From: an uncultured Pelagibacteraceae bacterium
GTDB taxonomy: Bacteria > Pseudomonadota > Alphaproteobacteria > Pelagibacterales > Pelagibacteraceae
NCBI GenBank assembly: GCA_902524595.1
Contig: CABZDS010000003.1
Coordinates: 1 to 64,000, forward strand
Reading direction: 5' to 3'
DNA: 64,000 nucleotides
The notes beneath the pieces were generated by a model. It worked only from the letters and a program-made list of their open reading frames with translations. It made no database searches and had not been told where the DNA came from. The position numbers and the translations under genes are program-made. The first letter of the stretch is position 1. Every line of letters starts with the position of its first letter. Positions 37,010-43,825 of the stretch are shown here, piece after piece.

Positions 37010-37115
37010 AAAATTTTACTTATTACCCTTGTTGAATTATAAATATTAGCATAAACACTCATGAAATTCATTAATGCCCTCGTGGTGAAATTGGTAGACA
37101 CAAAGGACTTAAAAT
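37010..37115 (+). repeat. Right 106-bp direct repeat (tRNA-Leu promoter region plus 5' half)
   Basis: Matches 33901-34006 with four mismatches. This copy continues into a complete tRNA-Leu. If the islet integrated by recombination in the anticodon loop, this copy came with the element and now drives the functional tRNA. Confidence 0.9.
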
Positions 37116-37161
37116 CCTTGCCCTTTTGGGAGTGCCAGTTCGAGTCTGGCCGAGGGCACCA
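37076..37161 (+). tRNA. tRNA-Leu (anticodon UAA)
   Basis: An 86-nt class II tRNA that folds fully: acceptor GCCCTCG / CGAGGGC, anticodon loop CTTAAAA with TAA, a long variable arm (TGCCCTTTTGGGAGT region), T-loop TTCGAGT, discriminator A and encoded CCA. It decodes UUA. The nadK ATG begins only 3 nt after the CCA, so nadK translation starts on the processed tRNA trailer. Its upstream region and 5' half are duplicated at 33901-34006. Confidence 0.97.
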
Positions 37162-37164
37162 TTA

Positions 37165-37935
37165 ATGGTTAATCCTTTTATAGTTTCTGATAAAAATACT
37201 AGATCATCCAAAATTAAAAGAGCGGTTTTAAAAAGAATAAAGACGCATTCTTTGTCAAAATCTAATGTAATAATTGTGATAGGTGGTGACGGCTTTATGC
37301 TCGAAACATTAAAAAAATATAACAAATACAATAAACCATTTTATGGAATAAATTCAGGAAACTATGGTTTCCTCATGAATAAATTTTCTAAAAAAACAAA
37401 CTATAACAAGTTAATTAAAGGAAGATTGGTCTCTATATCTCCATTAGAAATGAGTGTAAAAAATAAATCAAACATAAAAAAAAAATGTATTGCAATTAAC
37501 GAAATTTCAGTTCTAAGACAAAGTAGACAAACTGCATCTTTAACTATTCTAAATGGTAAAAAACAAATTATTAAACATTTAATTTCTGATGGTGTATTGG
37601 TATCAACACCCGCTGGTAGTACAGCTTATAATCTTTCTGTTCATGGTCCTATTCTCAGTATAGATTCTAATAAGTTATCTATAAGTCCTATAAGTGCTTT
37701 TAGACCTAGGAGGTGGAGGGGAAAAATAGTAAGTGATAAATCTAAAATTACAATTAAGAATTTAAATTATATAAAGAGACCCATAAGTGCTGTTGCTGAT
37801 AATATTGAGGTAAGAAATGCAAAATTAATATCAATTAAAACTAATAAAAAAATTAAATTTAATTTAATATTTGATAAAAATAGAAGTCTTCAGAAAAAAA
37901 TTAAAATCGAACAGATAAGAAATGAAATAAATTAA
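37165..37935 (+). CDS. nadK: NAD kinase
   Basis: From the ATG at 37165 the protein has 256 residues. The catalytic GGDG motif is at residues 40-43, then AINEISVLR near 111 and SDGVLVSTPAGSTAYNLS near 144-161, the substrate loop of NAD kinases. It phosphorylates NAD to NADP with ATP. An in-frame GTG at 37126 lies inside tRNA-Leu and is rejected as start. The ATG is 3 nt after the tRNA, so there is no Shine-Dalgarno outside the tRNA and translation must use a leaderless-like end after tRNA processing. The stop codon touches the tRNA-Thr islet core. The gene is therefore squeezed between two integration sites. Confidence 0.93.
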   Translation: MVNPFIVSDKNTRSSKIKRAVLKRIKTHSLSKSNVIIVIGGDGFMLETLKKYNKYNKPFYGINSGNYGFLMNKFSKKTNYNKLIKGRLVSISPLEMSVKNKSNIKKKCIAINEISVLRQSRQTASLTILNGKKQIIKHLISDGVLVSTPAGSTAYNLSVHGPILSIDSNKLSISPISAFRPRRWRGKIVSDKSKITIKNLNYIKRPISAVADNIEVRNAKLISIKTNKKIKFNLIFDKNRSLQKKIKIEQIRNEIN

Positions 37936-37982
37936 TGGTGCCCCCGCACGGACTCGAACCGCGGACCTATTGATTACAAATC
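37935..37982 (-). repeat. attL-like 48-bp copy of the tRNA-Thr 3' half
   Basis: Identical over 48 bp to 39468-39515, which is the 3' half of the intact tRNA-Thr from the anticodon loop to the CCA end (reverse strand). Beyond 37982 the sequence diverges. This is the classic footprint left by a tyrosine recombinase that targets tRNA 3' halves: the distal copy is the original host half, displaced by the insertion. Confidence 0.92.
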
Positions 37983-38040
37983 TTGTATCATTGATTAGAT
38001 AGATATGGTTTTGCAATACTTATAAACAATAATCACTAAT

Positions 38041-38062
38041 CTCGACACACGTACGACACAAT
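38041..38062 (+). repeat. Left arm-type repeats of the tRNA-Thr islet (2 x 11 nt)
   Basis: CTCGACACACG then TACGACACAAT, 11-nt period, 58 bp inside the core and 15 bp before the cargo GTG start. Same orientation as the right-end trio. They may also overlap the cargo promoter, so a recombinase bound here could repress cargo expression (inference). Confidence 0.7.
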
Positions 38063-38076
38063 GGTAGAATTTTTTT

Positions 38077-38982
38077 GTGAAATTAGAATTTAAAAAGGGT
38101 TCAAAGTACTCAAGAAAAGATATTGGTTGGGTCTGTTATCCAGATAAGGGAAGACCTGCTGGTGGTGATTGGGATACTGGTTATGTTCGAGTTGAAGATA
38201 ACCTAATAATCTTTATGAACATCGGTGTTCCAGGAACTACTGAACACGATTTTGACAATCATTATGACCATTCAAAGGGAGTAATTGTTTGGTATGGAAA
38301 ACCAAAGTCCCACTCTCAACAACCAACTTTTCAAAAGTTGTTATCTGGGGAAATGACTCCACATTTTTTTGCAAGATGGGATAACAAAGATCCGCAATTT
38401 GCATATTTAGGTATTGGCAAAGTTGTTAGCTATAAAGATGGAGTACCTTGTTTAGATGGAAATAAAAAAGAAGTTGAGACAATAGAATTAAAATTAACTG
38501 TTGAAGATTCTGGTGAAATAATTCCAATTCAAAATCAAACAAATGTTGATAAACAAAAAGATAGTTTAGTAGATAATAATTTAGTTCCAAAGTCTTCGTT
38601 CCTACTAGAGAAACATCTTGAAGATTATATTATTAAGAATTGGACCAATATCGAGTTAAATGATGATTATGATATTCATAGAGAAAACAATAAATTATGC
38701 ACACAGTATTCAACAGGTTCAGGACCATTAGATATTTTAGCAATTAGCAAAGATAAGAATGAATTCTTAGTAATTGAATTAAAAAAGGGTAGAGCTAGCG
38801 ATGTAGTTTTAGGACAAATACAAAGATATATGGGTCATATAAAAAATAATTTAGCTGGTGGCAAAAACGTAAAAGGGCTTATAATTGCATTAGAGGACGA
38901 TAAGAATTTAAGAGATGCATTGTCTGTTGCTCCAAATATAAGGTTTATGAAATACGAAGTATCGTTTAAACTGGTAGGATAA
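38077..38982 (+). CDS. Two-domain endonuclease: DUF3427-like N-domain plus NucS-like PD-(D/E)xK C-domain
   Basis: A 301-residue protein starting at GTG (38077); the ATG at 38061 is out of frame. Residues ~4-115 (KGSKYSRKDIG... to FAYLGIGK) resemble the DUF3427-type domain attached to restriction-like helicases and nucleases, a probable DNA-recognition module. Residues ~175-300 form a PD-(D/E)xK nuclease: E178/E182, D219 in GSGPLDIL, E234 and K236 in VIELKKG, and Q247 in GQIQRY, as in NucS-like nucleases. It could be a single-protein (type IV-like) restriction enzyme acting on foreign or modified DNA. It is the main cargo of the tRNA-Thr islet. No methyltransferase partner is present. Function is inferred. 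Confidence 0.75.
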   Translation: MKLEFKKGSKYSRKDIGWVCYPDKGRPAGGDWDTGYVRVEDNLIIFMNIGVPGTTEHDFDNHYDHSKGVIVWYGKPKSHSQQPTFQKLLSGEMTPHFFARWDNKDPQFAYLGIGKVVSYKDGVPCLDGNKKEVETIELKLTVEDSGEIIPIQNQTNVDKQKDSLVDNNLVPKSSFLLEKHLEDYIIKNWTNIELNDDYDIHRENNKLCTQYSTGSGPLDILAISKDKNEFLVIELKKGRASDVVLGQIQRYMGHIKNNLAGGKNVKGLIIALEDDKNLRDALSVAPNIRFMKYEVSFKLVG

Positions 38983-39363
38983 ATGAAAAAAATTTTAGGG
39001 ATTGTGGTTCTGGGTTTATTTTTACAGGGTTGTGGAGGCGCTGGAATAAGTTTTACTACAGATAAAAATCGATATGTTAATACACCCGAGTCTACTTTAT
39101 GCATTGATTACTATGAAGCTTTGATAACTGGAAACATACACTCTACCCCTAGAAGAGAAATGATTGAAGAGCGTGGGATTGATTGTTCGCCTTACAAAGA
39201 AGAGGGTATAATAAAAGGTGAGGCAACAAATGCGTATTATGAAAAATTAAAAGGTAATCTCGAACATCTTGGAAGCAATACTACATCTAATAATTTAAAA
39301 ACTAGACCAGTTAATTGTTCTACAAGAAAAGTTGGTGGATATAACAGAACCTTTTGTTACTAA
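38983..39363 (+). CDS. Small lipoprotein of unknown function (islet cargo)
   Basis: A 126-residue protein with a lipoprotein signal peptide: MKKILGIVVLGLFLQGC, lipobox LQGC with Cys17 as the lipidation site, followed by GGAG. The mature part (~110 residues) is hydrophilic with four further cysteines and no family I recognise. The ATG follows the nuclease stop with no gap, so the two are translationally coupled. A cell-envelope partner of a cytosolic nuclease is odd; it might be an entry-exclusion or surface-modifying factor, but nothing in the sequence proves this. Confidence 0.7.
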   Translation: MKKILGIVVLGLFLQGCGGAGISFTTDKNRYVNTPESTLCIDYYEALITGNIHSTPRREMIEERGIDCSPYKEEGIIKGEATNAYYEKLKGNLEHLGSNTTSNNLKTRPVNCSTRKVGGYNRTFCY

Positions 39364-39382
39364 GTTAAACGACTACTTGATC

Positions 39383-39413
39383 ACGACACTACCTCGACAC
39401 ACTCTCGACACAA
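39383..39413 (+). repeat. Right arm-type repeats of the tRNA-Thr islet (3 x 11 nt)
   Basis: CGACAC at 39384, 39395 and 39406, i.e. three tandem 11-nt units (CACGACACTAC, CTCGACACACT, CTCGACACAAT), starting 20 bp after the lipoprotein stop and ending ~55 bp before the tRNA-Thr core. Confidence 0.72.
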
Positions 39414-39467
39414 TAGTTTAAATTTTTTAGTTTTAGCAAAAATAATTAGTGTTGATTTTATTGAGTG

Positions 39468-39515
39468 ATGGTGCCCCCGCACGGACTCGAACCGCGGACC
39501 TATTGATTACAAATC
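39468..39515 (-). repeat. attR-like 48-bp core within the intact tRNA-Thr
   Basis: Identical to 37935-37982. It is the 3' half of tRNA-Thr, supplied by the element to restore the gene after integration. The core runs from the anticodon loop to one base past the CCA end. Confidence 0.92.
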
Positions 39516-39544
39516 AATTGCTCTACCAGCTGAGCTACAAGGGC
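39469..39544 (-). tRNA. tRNA-Thr (anticodon UGU)
   Basis: A 76-nt reverse-strand tRNA: acceptor GCCCTTG / CGGGGGC (with G-U pairs), D-arm GCTCAGCTGGTAGAGC, anticodon loop TTTGTAA with TGT, T-loop TTCGAGT, encoded CCA. It decodes ACA. It is the integration target of the 1.5-kb islet: the 3' half is duplicated at 37935-37982. Confidence 0.97.
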
Positions 39545-39577
39545 ATTAAGAGTTTTGTATTACGATTTTTAATATTA

Positions 39578-40321
39578 TCAAGTTTTATTTTTGTATTGAT
39601 TTATATGATGAAAAACTATTGCAGCACTATTAGATATATTTAAACTCTCAATATTTTTATTAATGTCTATTTTTACAGAAAAATCTGTATATTTTTTTGT
39701 GTGTTCTCGCATACCAAATCCTTCTGAACCAAATAATAAAATATTATTTCCATCCCATTTAATATCATTAAACTTTTTCTCACAATTTGCTTCAAAACCA
39801 TAAATCCAAAAATTGTTTTCTCTTAAGAATTTAAGAGTAGTATTTATATTTGATACTTCAAGAATTTTCATATGTTCCATACATCCGCTAGCAGACTTAT
39901 ACATAAGTTTACTTTCCGAAGGAAAATGTCTCTCTTTAATAATTATTCCATCTATATCAAAGGATGCAGCACTTCTAATTATTGAACCTATATTTCTAGG
40001 ATCTGAAACTTCATCTAAACATGCTATTGTTAAATTTTTTTTTGATCTGATAAATTCTTTAAAATTAATTTTTTCAAAATGCTCAATTTCAGCAACATAT
40101 CCTTGATGTGTAATTCCATCTTTTGAACAATACTTGTCTAGCTCTTTTCTTGTTTTGTAATAAATTTTTATATCTTTAATTAGATTTTTTTTTGGACTTA
40201 CTCTATGTATATTTTTTTTACTTTCTTCTGTAAGAAAAACTTTTAAAACTTTTCTTTTTGGATTTTTTAAAGCCTCTATCACCGCGTGTTTTCCAACTAT
40301 AAAAAAAGATGATTTGTTCAT
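39578..40321 (-). CDS. rlmB: TrmH/RlmB-family rRNA/tRNA 2'-O-methyltransferase
   Basis: A 247-residue SpoU-type SPOUT methyltransferase. The N-terminal substrate-binding region begins SFFIVGKHAVIEAL, and the catalytic knot has CLDEVSDPRNIGSIIRSAAS near 98-117, LLFGSEGFGM near 194-203 and SLNISNSAAIVFHHI near 223-237. RlmB methylates G2251 of 23S rRNA; related TrmH enzymes modify tRNA G18, and the N-terminal domain favours RlmB. It diverges from the tRNA-Tyr/tuf transcription unit with ~140 bp between them. Confidence 0.88.
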   Translation of the reverse strand: MNKSSFFIVGKHAVIEALKNPKRKVLKVFLTEESKKNIHRVSPKKNLIKDIKIYYKTRKELDKYCSKDGITHQGYVAEIEHFEKINFKEFIRSKKNLTIACLDEVSDPRNIGSIIRSAASFDIDGIIIKERHFPSESKLMYKSASGCMEHMKILEVSNINTTLKFLRENNFWIYGFEANCEKKFNDIKWDGNNILLFGSEGFGMREHTKKYTDFSVKIDINKNIESLNISNSAAIVFHHINQYKNKT

Positions 40322-40381
40322 GATAATTGATGAATTTACACTATTTTTTAAGCTATTTTCCTATATTTCACGTATTGCATT

Positions 40382-40431
40382 TGTACAATAAAAATATATA
40401 AAACGCATGTTGTTTAAAGCTTTATTGTACA
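40382..40431. promoter_or_regulatory. 11-bp perfect inverted repeat around a putative promoter upstream of tRNA-Tyr
   Basis: TGTACAATAAA (40382-40392) and TTTATTGTACA (40421-40431) are perfect inverted copies 28 nt apart. Between and before them lie TTGCAT (40375-40380) and TATAAA (40397-40402) with a 16-bp spacer, a plausible promoter for the tRNA-Tyr/tRNA-Gly/tuf unit. A second, GC-rich hairpin (GGGG-TGCTT-CCCC, 40433-40445) follows. These could be paired operator half-sites or the stem of a leader RNA. Confidence 0.45.
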
Positions 40432-40460
40432 TGGGGTGCTTCCCCCTAAAATTATATTAA

Positions 40461-40546
<86 letters not shown>

Positions 40547-40587
40547 TTCAATAATTTTTTTTATAACACGGAGTGTACTTGGGTGTT

Positions 40588-40661
40588 GCGGGTGTAGTTC
40601 AATGGTAGAACGCTAGCCTTCCAAGCTGGATGTAAGGGTTCGATTCCCTTTACCCGCTCCA
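40588..40661 (+). tRNA. tRNA-Gly (anticodon UCC)
   Basis: A 74-nt tRNA: acceptor GCGGGTG / TACCCGC, anticodon loop CTTCCAA with TCC, T-loop TTCGATT, encoded CCA. It decodes GGA/GGG and lies 40 bp upstream of tuf. Confidence 0.96.
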
Positions 40662-40701
40662 AAAAATTAAATTAAGGATAAAAAAAAGAGGTAAACAAGT
40701 A

Positions 40702-41892
40702 ATGTCAAAAGAAAAGTTTGTAAGAAATAAACCGCACTGTAATATTGGTACCATAGGTCATGTCGATCATGGTAAAACAACATTAACTGCTGCGATCACA
40801 AAAGTTTTAGCAGAGTCAGGTGGTGCACAATTTACTGCTTATGATCAAATTGATAAAGCTCCAGAAGAAAAAGAAAGAGGAATTACAATATCAACCGCTC
40901 ACGTAGAATATGAAACAGAGAAAAGACACTATGCACATGTAGATTGCCCAGGACATGCTGACTATGTAAAAAATATGATTACAGGTGCTGCACAAATGGA
41001 TGGTGCAATCTTAGTTGTTAACGCAGCGGATGGCCCAATGCCTCAAACAAGAGAACATATTCTTTTAGCAAGACAAGTTGGTGTACCAGCTATTGTTGTT
41101 TACTTAAATAAAGTTGATCAAGTTGATGATAAGGAAATGATAGAACTTGTTGAAGAAGAAATAAAAGACTTACTCACGTCATATAAATTTCCAGGAGATA
41201 AAACACCCATTGTTAAAGGTTCGGCATTAGCAGCGGTTGAAGGTAGGGATGATGAGATAGGAAAGAATTCTATAATGGAGCTTATGAAATCTGTTGATGA
41301 ATTCATTCCACAGCCAGATAGACCAAAAGATAAGGATTTCTTGATGCCAGTTGAGGATGTTTTTTCAATCTCAGGAAGAGGTACTGTTGTAACTGGTAGA
41401 GTAGAATCTGGTATTATTAAAACTGGTGATGAAATAGAAATTGTTGGAATAAGAGAAACCAAAAAAACAGTGTGTACTGGTGTAGAAATGTTTAGAAAAC
41501 TTTTAGACTCTGGTGAAGCCGGAGATAATATTGGTGCTCTTTTGAGAGGAGTTGAAAGGACTGACGTTGAAAGAGGTCAAGTATTATGTAAACCTGGTTC
41601 AATAACTCCGCATACTAAATTTGAGGCACAAGCATATGTATTAAAAAAGGAAGAGGGAGGAAGACATACTCCATTCTTTACAAAATACAGACCTCAGTTT
41701 TATTTTAGAACGACTGATGTTACAGGTGAGGTAGAGTTACCAGCTGGTACTGAAATGGTGATGCCAGGTGATGATGCTAAATTTACAGTTAAATTAATTA
41801 CACCAATTGCAATGGCAGAAAAGTTAAACTTTGCTATTCGAGAAGGTGGAAGAACAGTAGGAGCTGGAGTAGTAACTAAAATTATAGAGTAA
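40702..41892 (+). CDS. tuf: Elongation factor Tu
   Basis: A 396-residue, full-length EF-Tu. The P-loop GHVDHGKT is at 19-26, then DCPGHADY (G3) near 81, NKVD (G4) near 136 and SAL (G5) near 174, followed by the two beta-barrel domains. It delivers aminoacyl-tRNA to the ribosome. The position, between tRNA-Gly and tRNA-Trp and upstream of secE-nusG, is the classical tRNA-tuf arrangement. A Shine-Dalgarno-like AGAGG (40688-40692) precedes the ATG. Confidence 0.99.
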   Translation: MSKEKFVRNKPHCNIGTIGHVDHGKTTLTAAITKVLAESGGAQFTAYDQIDKAPEEKERGITISTAHVEYETEKRHYAHVDCPGHADYVKNMITGAAQMDGAILVVNAADGPMPQTREHILLARQVGVPAIVVYLNKVDQVDDKEMIELVEEEIKDLLTSYKFPGDKTPIVKGSALAAVEGRDDEIGKNSIMELMKSVDEFIPQPDRPKDKDFLMPVEDVFSISGRGTVVTGRVESGIIKTGDEIEIVGIRETKKTVCTGVEMFRKLLDSGEAGDNIGALLRGVERTDVERGQVLCKPGSITPHTKFEAQAYVLKKEEGGRHTPFFTKYRPQFYFRTTDVTGEVELPAGTEMVMPGDDAKFTVKLITPIAMAEKLNFAIREGGRTVGAGVVTKIIE

Positions 41893-41899
41893 ACTCCAT

Positions 41900-41975
41900 A
41901 GGAGTGTAGCTCAATTGGTAGAGCGCCGGTCTCCAAAACCGGAGGTTGGGGGTTCGATTCCCTCCGCTCCTGCCA
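41900..41975 (+). tRNA. tRNA-Trp (anticodon CCA)
   Basis: A 76-nt tRNA: acceptor AGGAGTG / CGCTCCT, anticodon loop CTCCAAA with CCA, T-loop TTCGATT, 3' GCCA. It lies 7 bp after the tuf stop and 9 bp before secE, so it is excised from the tuf-secE transcript. Confidence 0.97.
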
Positions 41976-41984
41976 GTAAAAATT

Positions 41985-42176
41985 ATGAAAAACCCATTAA
42001 AATTTATTCAGGAAGTAAAGCAAGAGGCTTTTAAAGTTACTTGGCCCACTGGTAAAGAAGTTATACAGGGTTCTTTGATGGTGGTTGCAATGGCAATCGT
42101 TGCAGCTTTATTTTTTCTTTTGTTGGATCAGGTCCTTCAATTTTTTTTAGAACTAGTCTTAAAGGTTAATCTGTAA
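41985..42176 (+). CDS. secE: Protein translocase subunit SecE
   Basis: A 63-residue single-helix SecE starting at the ATG 41985. In-frame sequence upstream lies inside tRNA-Trp and is rejected. The FIQEVKQEAFKVTWPTGKEV amphipathic region (residues 6-25) and one membrane helix (~30-55) are typical. It is part of SecYEG in the inner membrane. It overlaps nusG by one base (TAATG). Confidence 0.95.
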   Translation: MKNPLKFIQEVKQEAFKVTWPTGKEVIQGSLMVVAMAIVAALFFLLLDQVLQFFLELVLKVNL

Positions 42177-42706
42177 TGAAAAATTGGTATATTGTACAAT
42201 CTCACTCAAGCTTTGAAAATAAAGTTGCACAGGAAATAAAAGAAGAAGCATCAAAAGCAAATCTTGAAGATAAAATTGAAGAAATTATCGTTCCTACTCA
42301 TGATATTACTGAGGTTAAAAGAGGAAAAAGAGTCCAAAGAAAGAAAAAATACTTTCCTGGATATATTTTGTTGAAGAGCGAAATGGATAATACAATTTAT
42401 CACATGATTAAGAATTTAAAAAAAGTAAGTGGTTTTTTGGGAACAAAAGGTACTCCAATACCTGTATCTGAAAAAGAAATTGAGAAAATACTTGGTCAAA
42501 TTAAAGATGGTGTAGTACAACCAAAATCTGGTGTTGAATATAATGTAGGTGAAAAGGTGCAAGTTATAGATGGACCTTTTGCGTCATTCAGTGGTTTGGT
42601 TGAAGATATAGATGAGGACAAATTAAGATTAAAAGTTTCTGTATCAATATTTGGAAGACCAACACCTGTAGACTTAGAATATAGTCAAGTAGAGAAAGCG
42701 AGCTAA
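42176..42706 (+). CDS. nusG: Transcription termination/antitermination factor NusG
   Basis: A 176-residue NusG with the NGN domain ([16 protein letters not shown] at the start, [11 protein letters not shown] near 62) and a C-terminal KOW motif ([20 protein letters not shown] near 123-142). It binds RNA polymerase, Rho and the ribosome. It is coupled to secE and rplK by one-base overlaps. Confidence 0.98.
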   Translation: MKNWYIVQSHSSFENKVAQEIKEEASKANLEDKIEEIIVPTHDITEVKRGKRVQRKKKYFPGYILLKSEMDNTIYHMIKNLKKVSGFLGTKGTPIPVSEKEIEKILGQIKDGVVQPKSGVEYNVGEKVQVIDGPFASFSGLVEDIDEDKLRLKVSVSIFGRPTPVDLEYSQVEKAS

Positions 42707-43134
42707 TGGCAAAAAAAGAAATAAGTGGATATATTAAATTACAAATTAAAGGTGGTCAGGCAAATCCAGCTCCACCTGTGGGTCCAGCTTTGGGTCAAAG
42801 AGGGATAAATATTATGGAGTTTTGTAAAGCGTTTAATGAGAAGACAAAATCATTTGCTGGTAAACCAGTCCCGGTTATAATCACAGTATATAAAGATAAA
42901 AAATTTGACTTTATTATTAAATCACCACCAGCCTCTCATTTTATTAAAGAAGCGGTTAAATTAAAAAGTGGATCAAAAGAACCTGGTAGAAATGTTGTTG
43001 CAAAGATTTCAAAAAAACAATTAAAAGAAATAGCGGAAAAAAAAATGGCAGATTTGAATGCTCATGACGTTGATGAAGCAGCAAAAATTATTGCGGGATC
43101 TGCAAGATCTATGGGAATTGAGGTTGTGGAATAA
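42706..43134 (+). CDS. rplK: 50S ribosomal protein L11
   Basis: A 142-residue L11 with the N-terminal [18 protein letters not shown] segment and a C-terminal rRNA-binding domain (SARSMGIEV near the end). It forms the GTPase-associated centre. It is coupled to nusG and rplA by TAATG overlaps. Confidence 0.99.
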   Translation: MAKKEISGYIKLQIKGGQANPAPPVGPALGQRGINIMEFCKAFNEKTKSFAGKPVPVIITVYKDKKFDFIIKSPPASHFIKEAVKLKSGSKEPGRNVVAKISKKQLKEIAEKKMADLNAHDVDEAAKIIAGSARSMGIEVVE

Positions 43135-43823
43135 TGTCATCGAAAAGATTTAGAAAATTGCCTGAAAAAACTCGAGATTTAAATGCTGATACAGTTGATA
43201 AGCTAATTCCAATTTTAAAACAAAATTGTACTACTAAATTTGATGAGTCTTTAGATTTAAGTTTACAAATTAATAATAAGCAAAAGAAAAGTGAGATTGC
43301 AATTAGAACGGCAATCAATTTGCCAGGTGGAACCTCAAAAAAAGTAAAAGTAGCTGTAGTTTGTGAAGAGAACAAATTTCAAGAAGCAAAAGATGCAGGT
43401 GCAGATATTGTAGGTGGAGACGATCTTGTAGAGGAAATTAAAGCAGGAAACATAAACTTTGAAAAATTAATTTGTACTCCAGGAATGATGATTAAACTTT
43501 CAAAATTAGGAAAAGTTCTTGGTCCAAAAGGATTAATGCCAAATCCTAAATTGGGGTCAGTTACAAATGATATTAAACAAGCTGTCACTAATGCAAAATC
43601 TGGACAAGTCGAAATAAGAAATGACAAAGATGGAAATATTTGTGTAAGTATTGGAAATAAATCATTTGCTAATGATAAGTTAATAATGAATTTTAATGCA
43701 ATAATAGATGCATTAGAAAAGGAAAAAGCAAACAATACAATTAAAGGTGATTTAATTAAACAAGCTTTTATAACTTCTACAATGGGCGTTTCATACAAAA
43801 TTAAATTAGGTAAGAGTTTTTAG
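43134..43823 (+). CDS. rplA: 50S ribosomal protein L1
   Basis: A 229-residue L1 protein with GADIVGGDDLVEEI near 94-107 and KLGKVLGPKGLMPNPKLGSV near 126-145, the hallmark region. It forms the L1 stalk and in many bacteria represses its own L11-L1 operon. It follows rplK with a one-base overlap. Confidence 0.99.
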   Translation: MSSKRFRKLPEKTRDLNADTVDKLIPILKQNCTTKFDESLDLSLQINNKQKKSEIAIRTAINLPGGTSKKVKVAVVCEENKFQEAKDAGADIVGGDDLVEEIKAGNINFEKLICTPGMMIKLSKLGKVLGPKGLMPNPKLGSVTNDIKQAVTNAKSGQVEIRNDKDGNICVSIGNKSFANDKLIMNFNAIIDALEKEKANNTIKGDLIKQAFITSTMGVSYKIKLGKSF

Positions 43824-43825
43824 TT

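Larger units (their letters stand above)
34007..37115 (+). mobile_element. Integrase-less tRNA-Leu islet (~3.1 kb) carrying a propeller-autotransporter
   Basis: The segment is bounded by a 106-bp direct repeat that ends in the tRNA-Leu anticodon loop (left copy broken, right copy part of the intact gene). Just inside each end lie two tandem ACTAGAAAC repeats with an 11-nt period (34131-34150; 36973-36992). The only cargo is one forward-strand gene (34424-36862). There is no integrase, transposase or replication gene. The geometry fits site-specific recombination at the tRNA anticodon region, but here the element supplies the promoter and 5' half rather than the usual 3' half. Boundaries are inferred from the repeat ends. 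Confidence 0.65.
37935..39515 (+). mobile_element. Integrase-less tRNA-Thr islet (~1.5 kb) with nuclease and lipoprotein cargo
   Basis: Insertion between the 48-bp tRNA-Thr repeats adds 1,533 bp. It holds two forward-strand genes with no gap between them (38077-38982, 38983-39363), and tandem CGACAC repeats near both ends (two on the left at 38043/38054; three on the right at 39384/39395/39406), all with an 11-nt period. No integrase or mobilisation gene is present, so it must have been moved in trans or lost its recombinase. Its polarity, with repeats and cargo pointing to the intact tRNA, is the same as in the tRNA-Leu islet. Confidence 0.8.

Noticed and set aside
37126-37164. GTG start for NAD kinase inside tRNA-Leu
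   Set aside because: The extra 13 residues are translated tRNA sequence, unlike any NAD kinase N terminus. The ATG at 37165 gives a normal-length protein.
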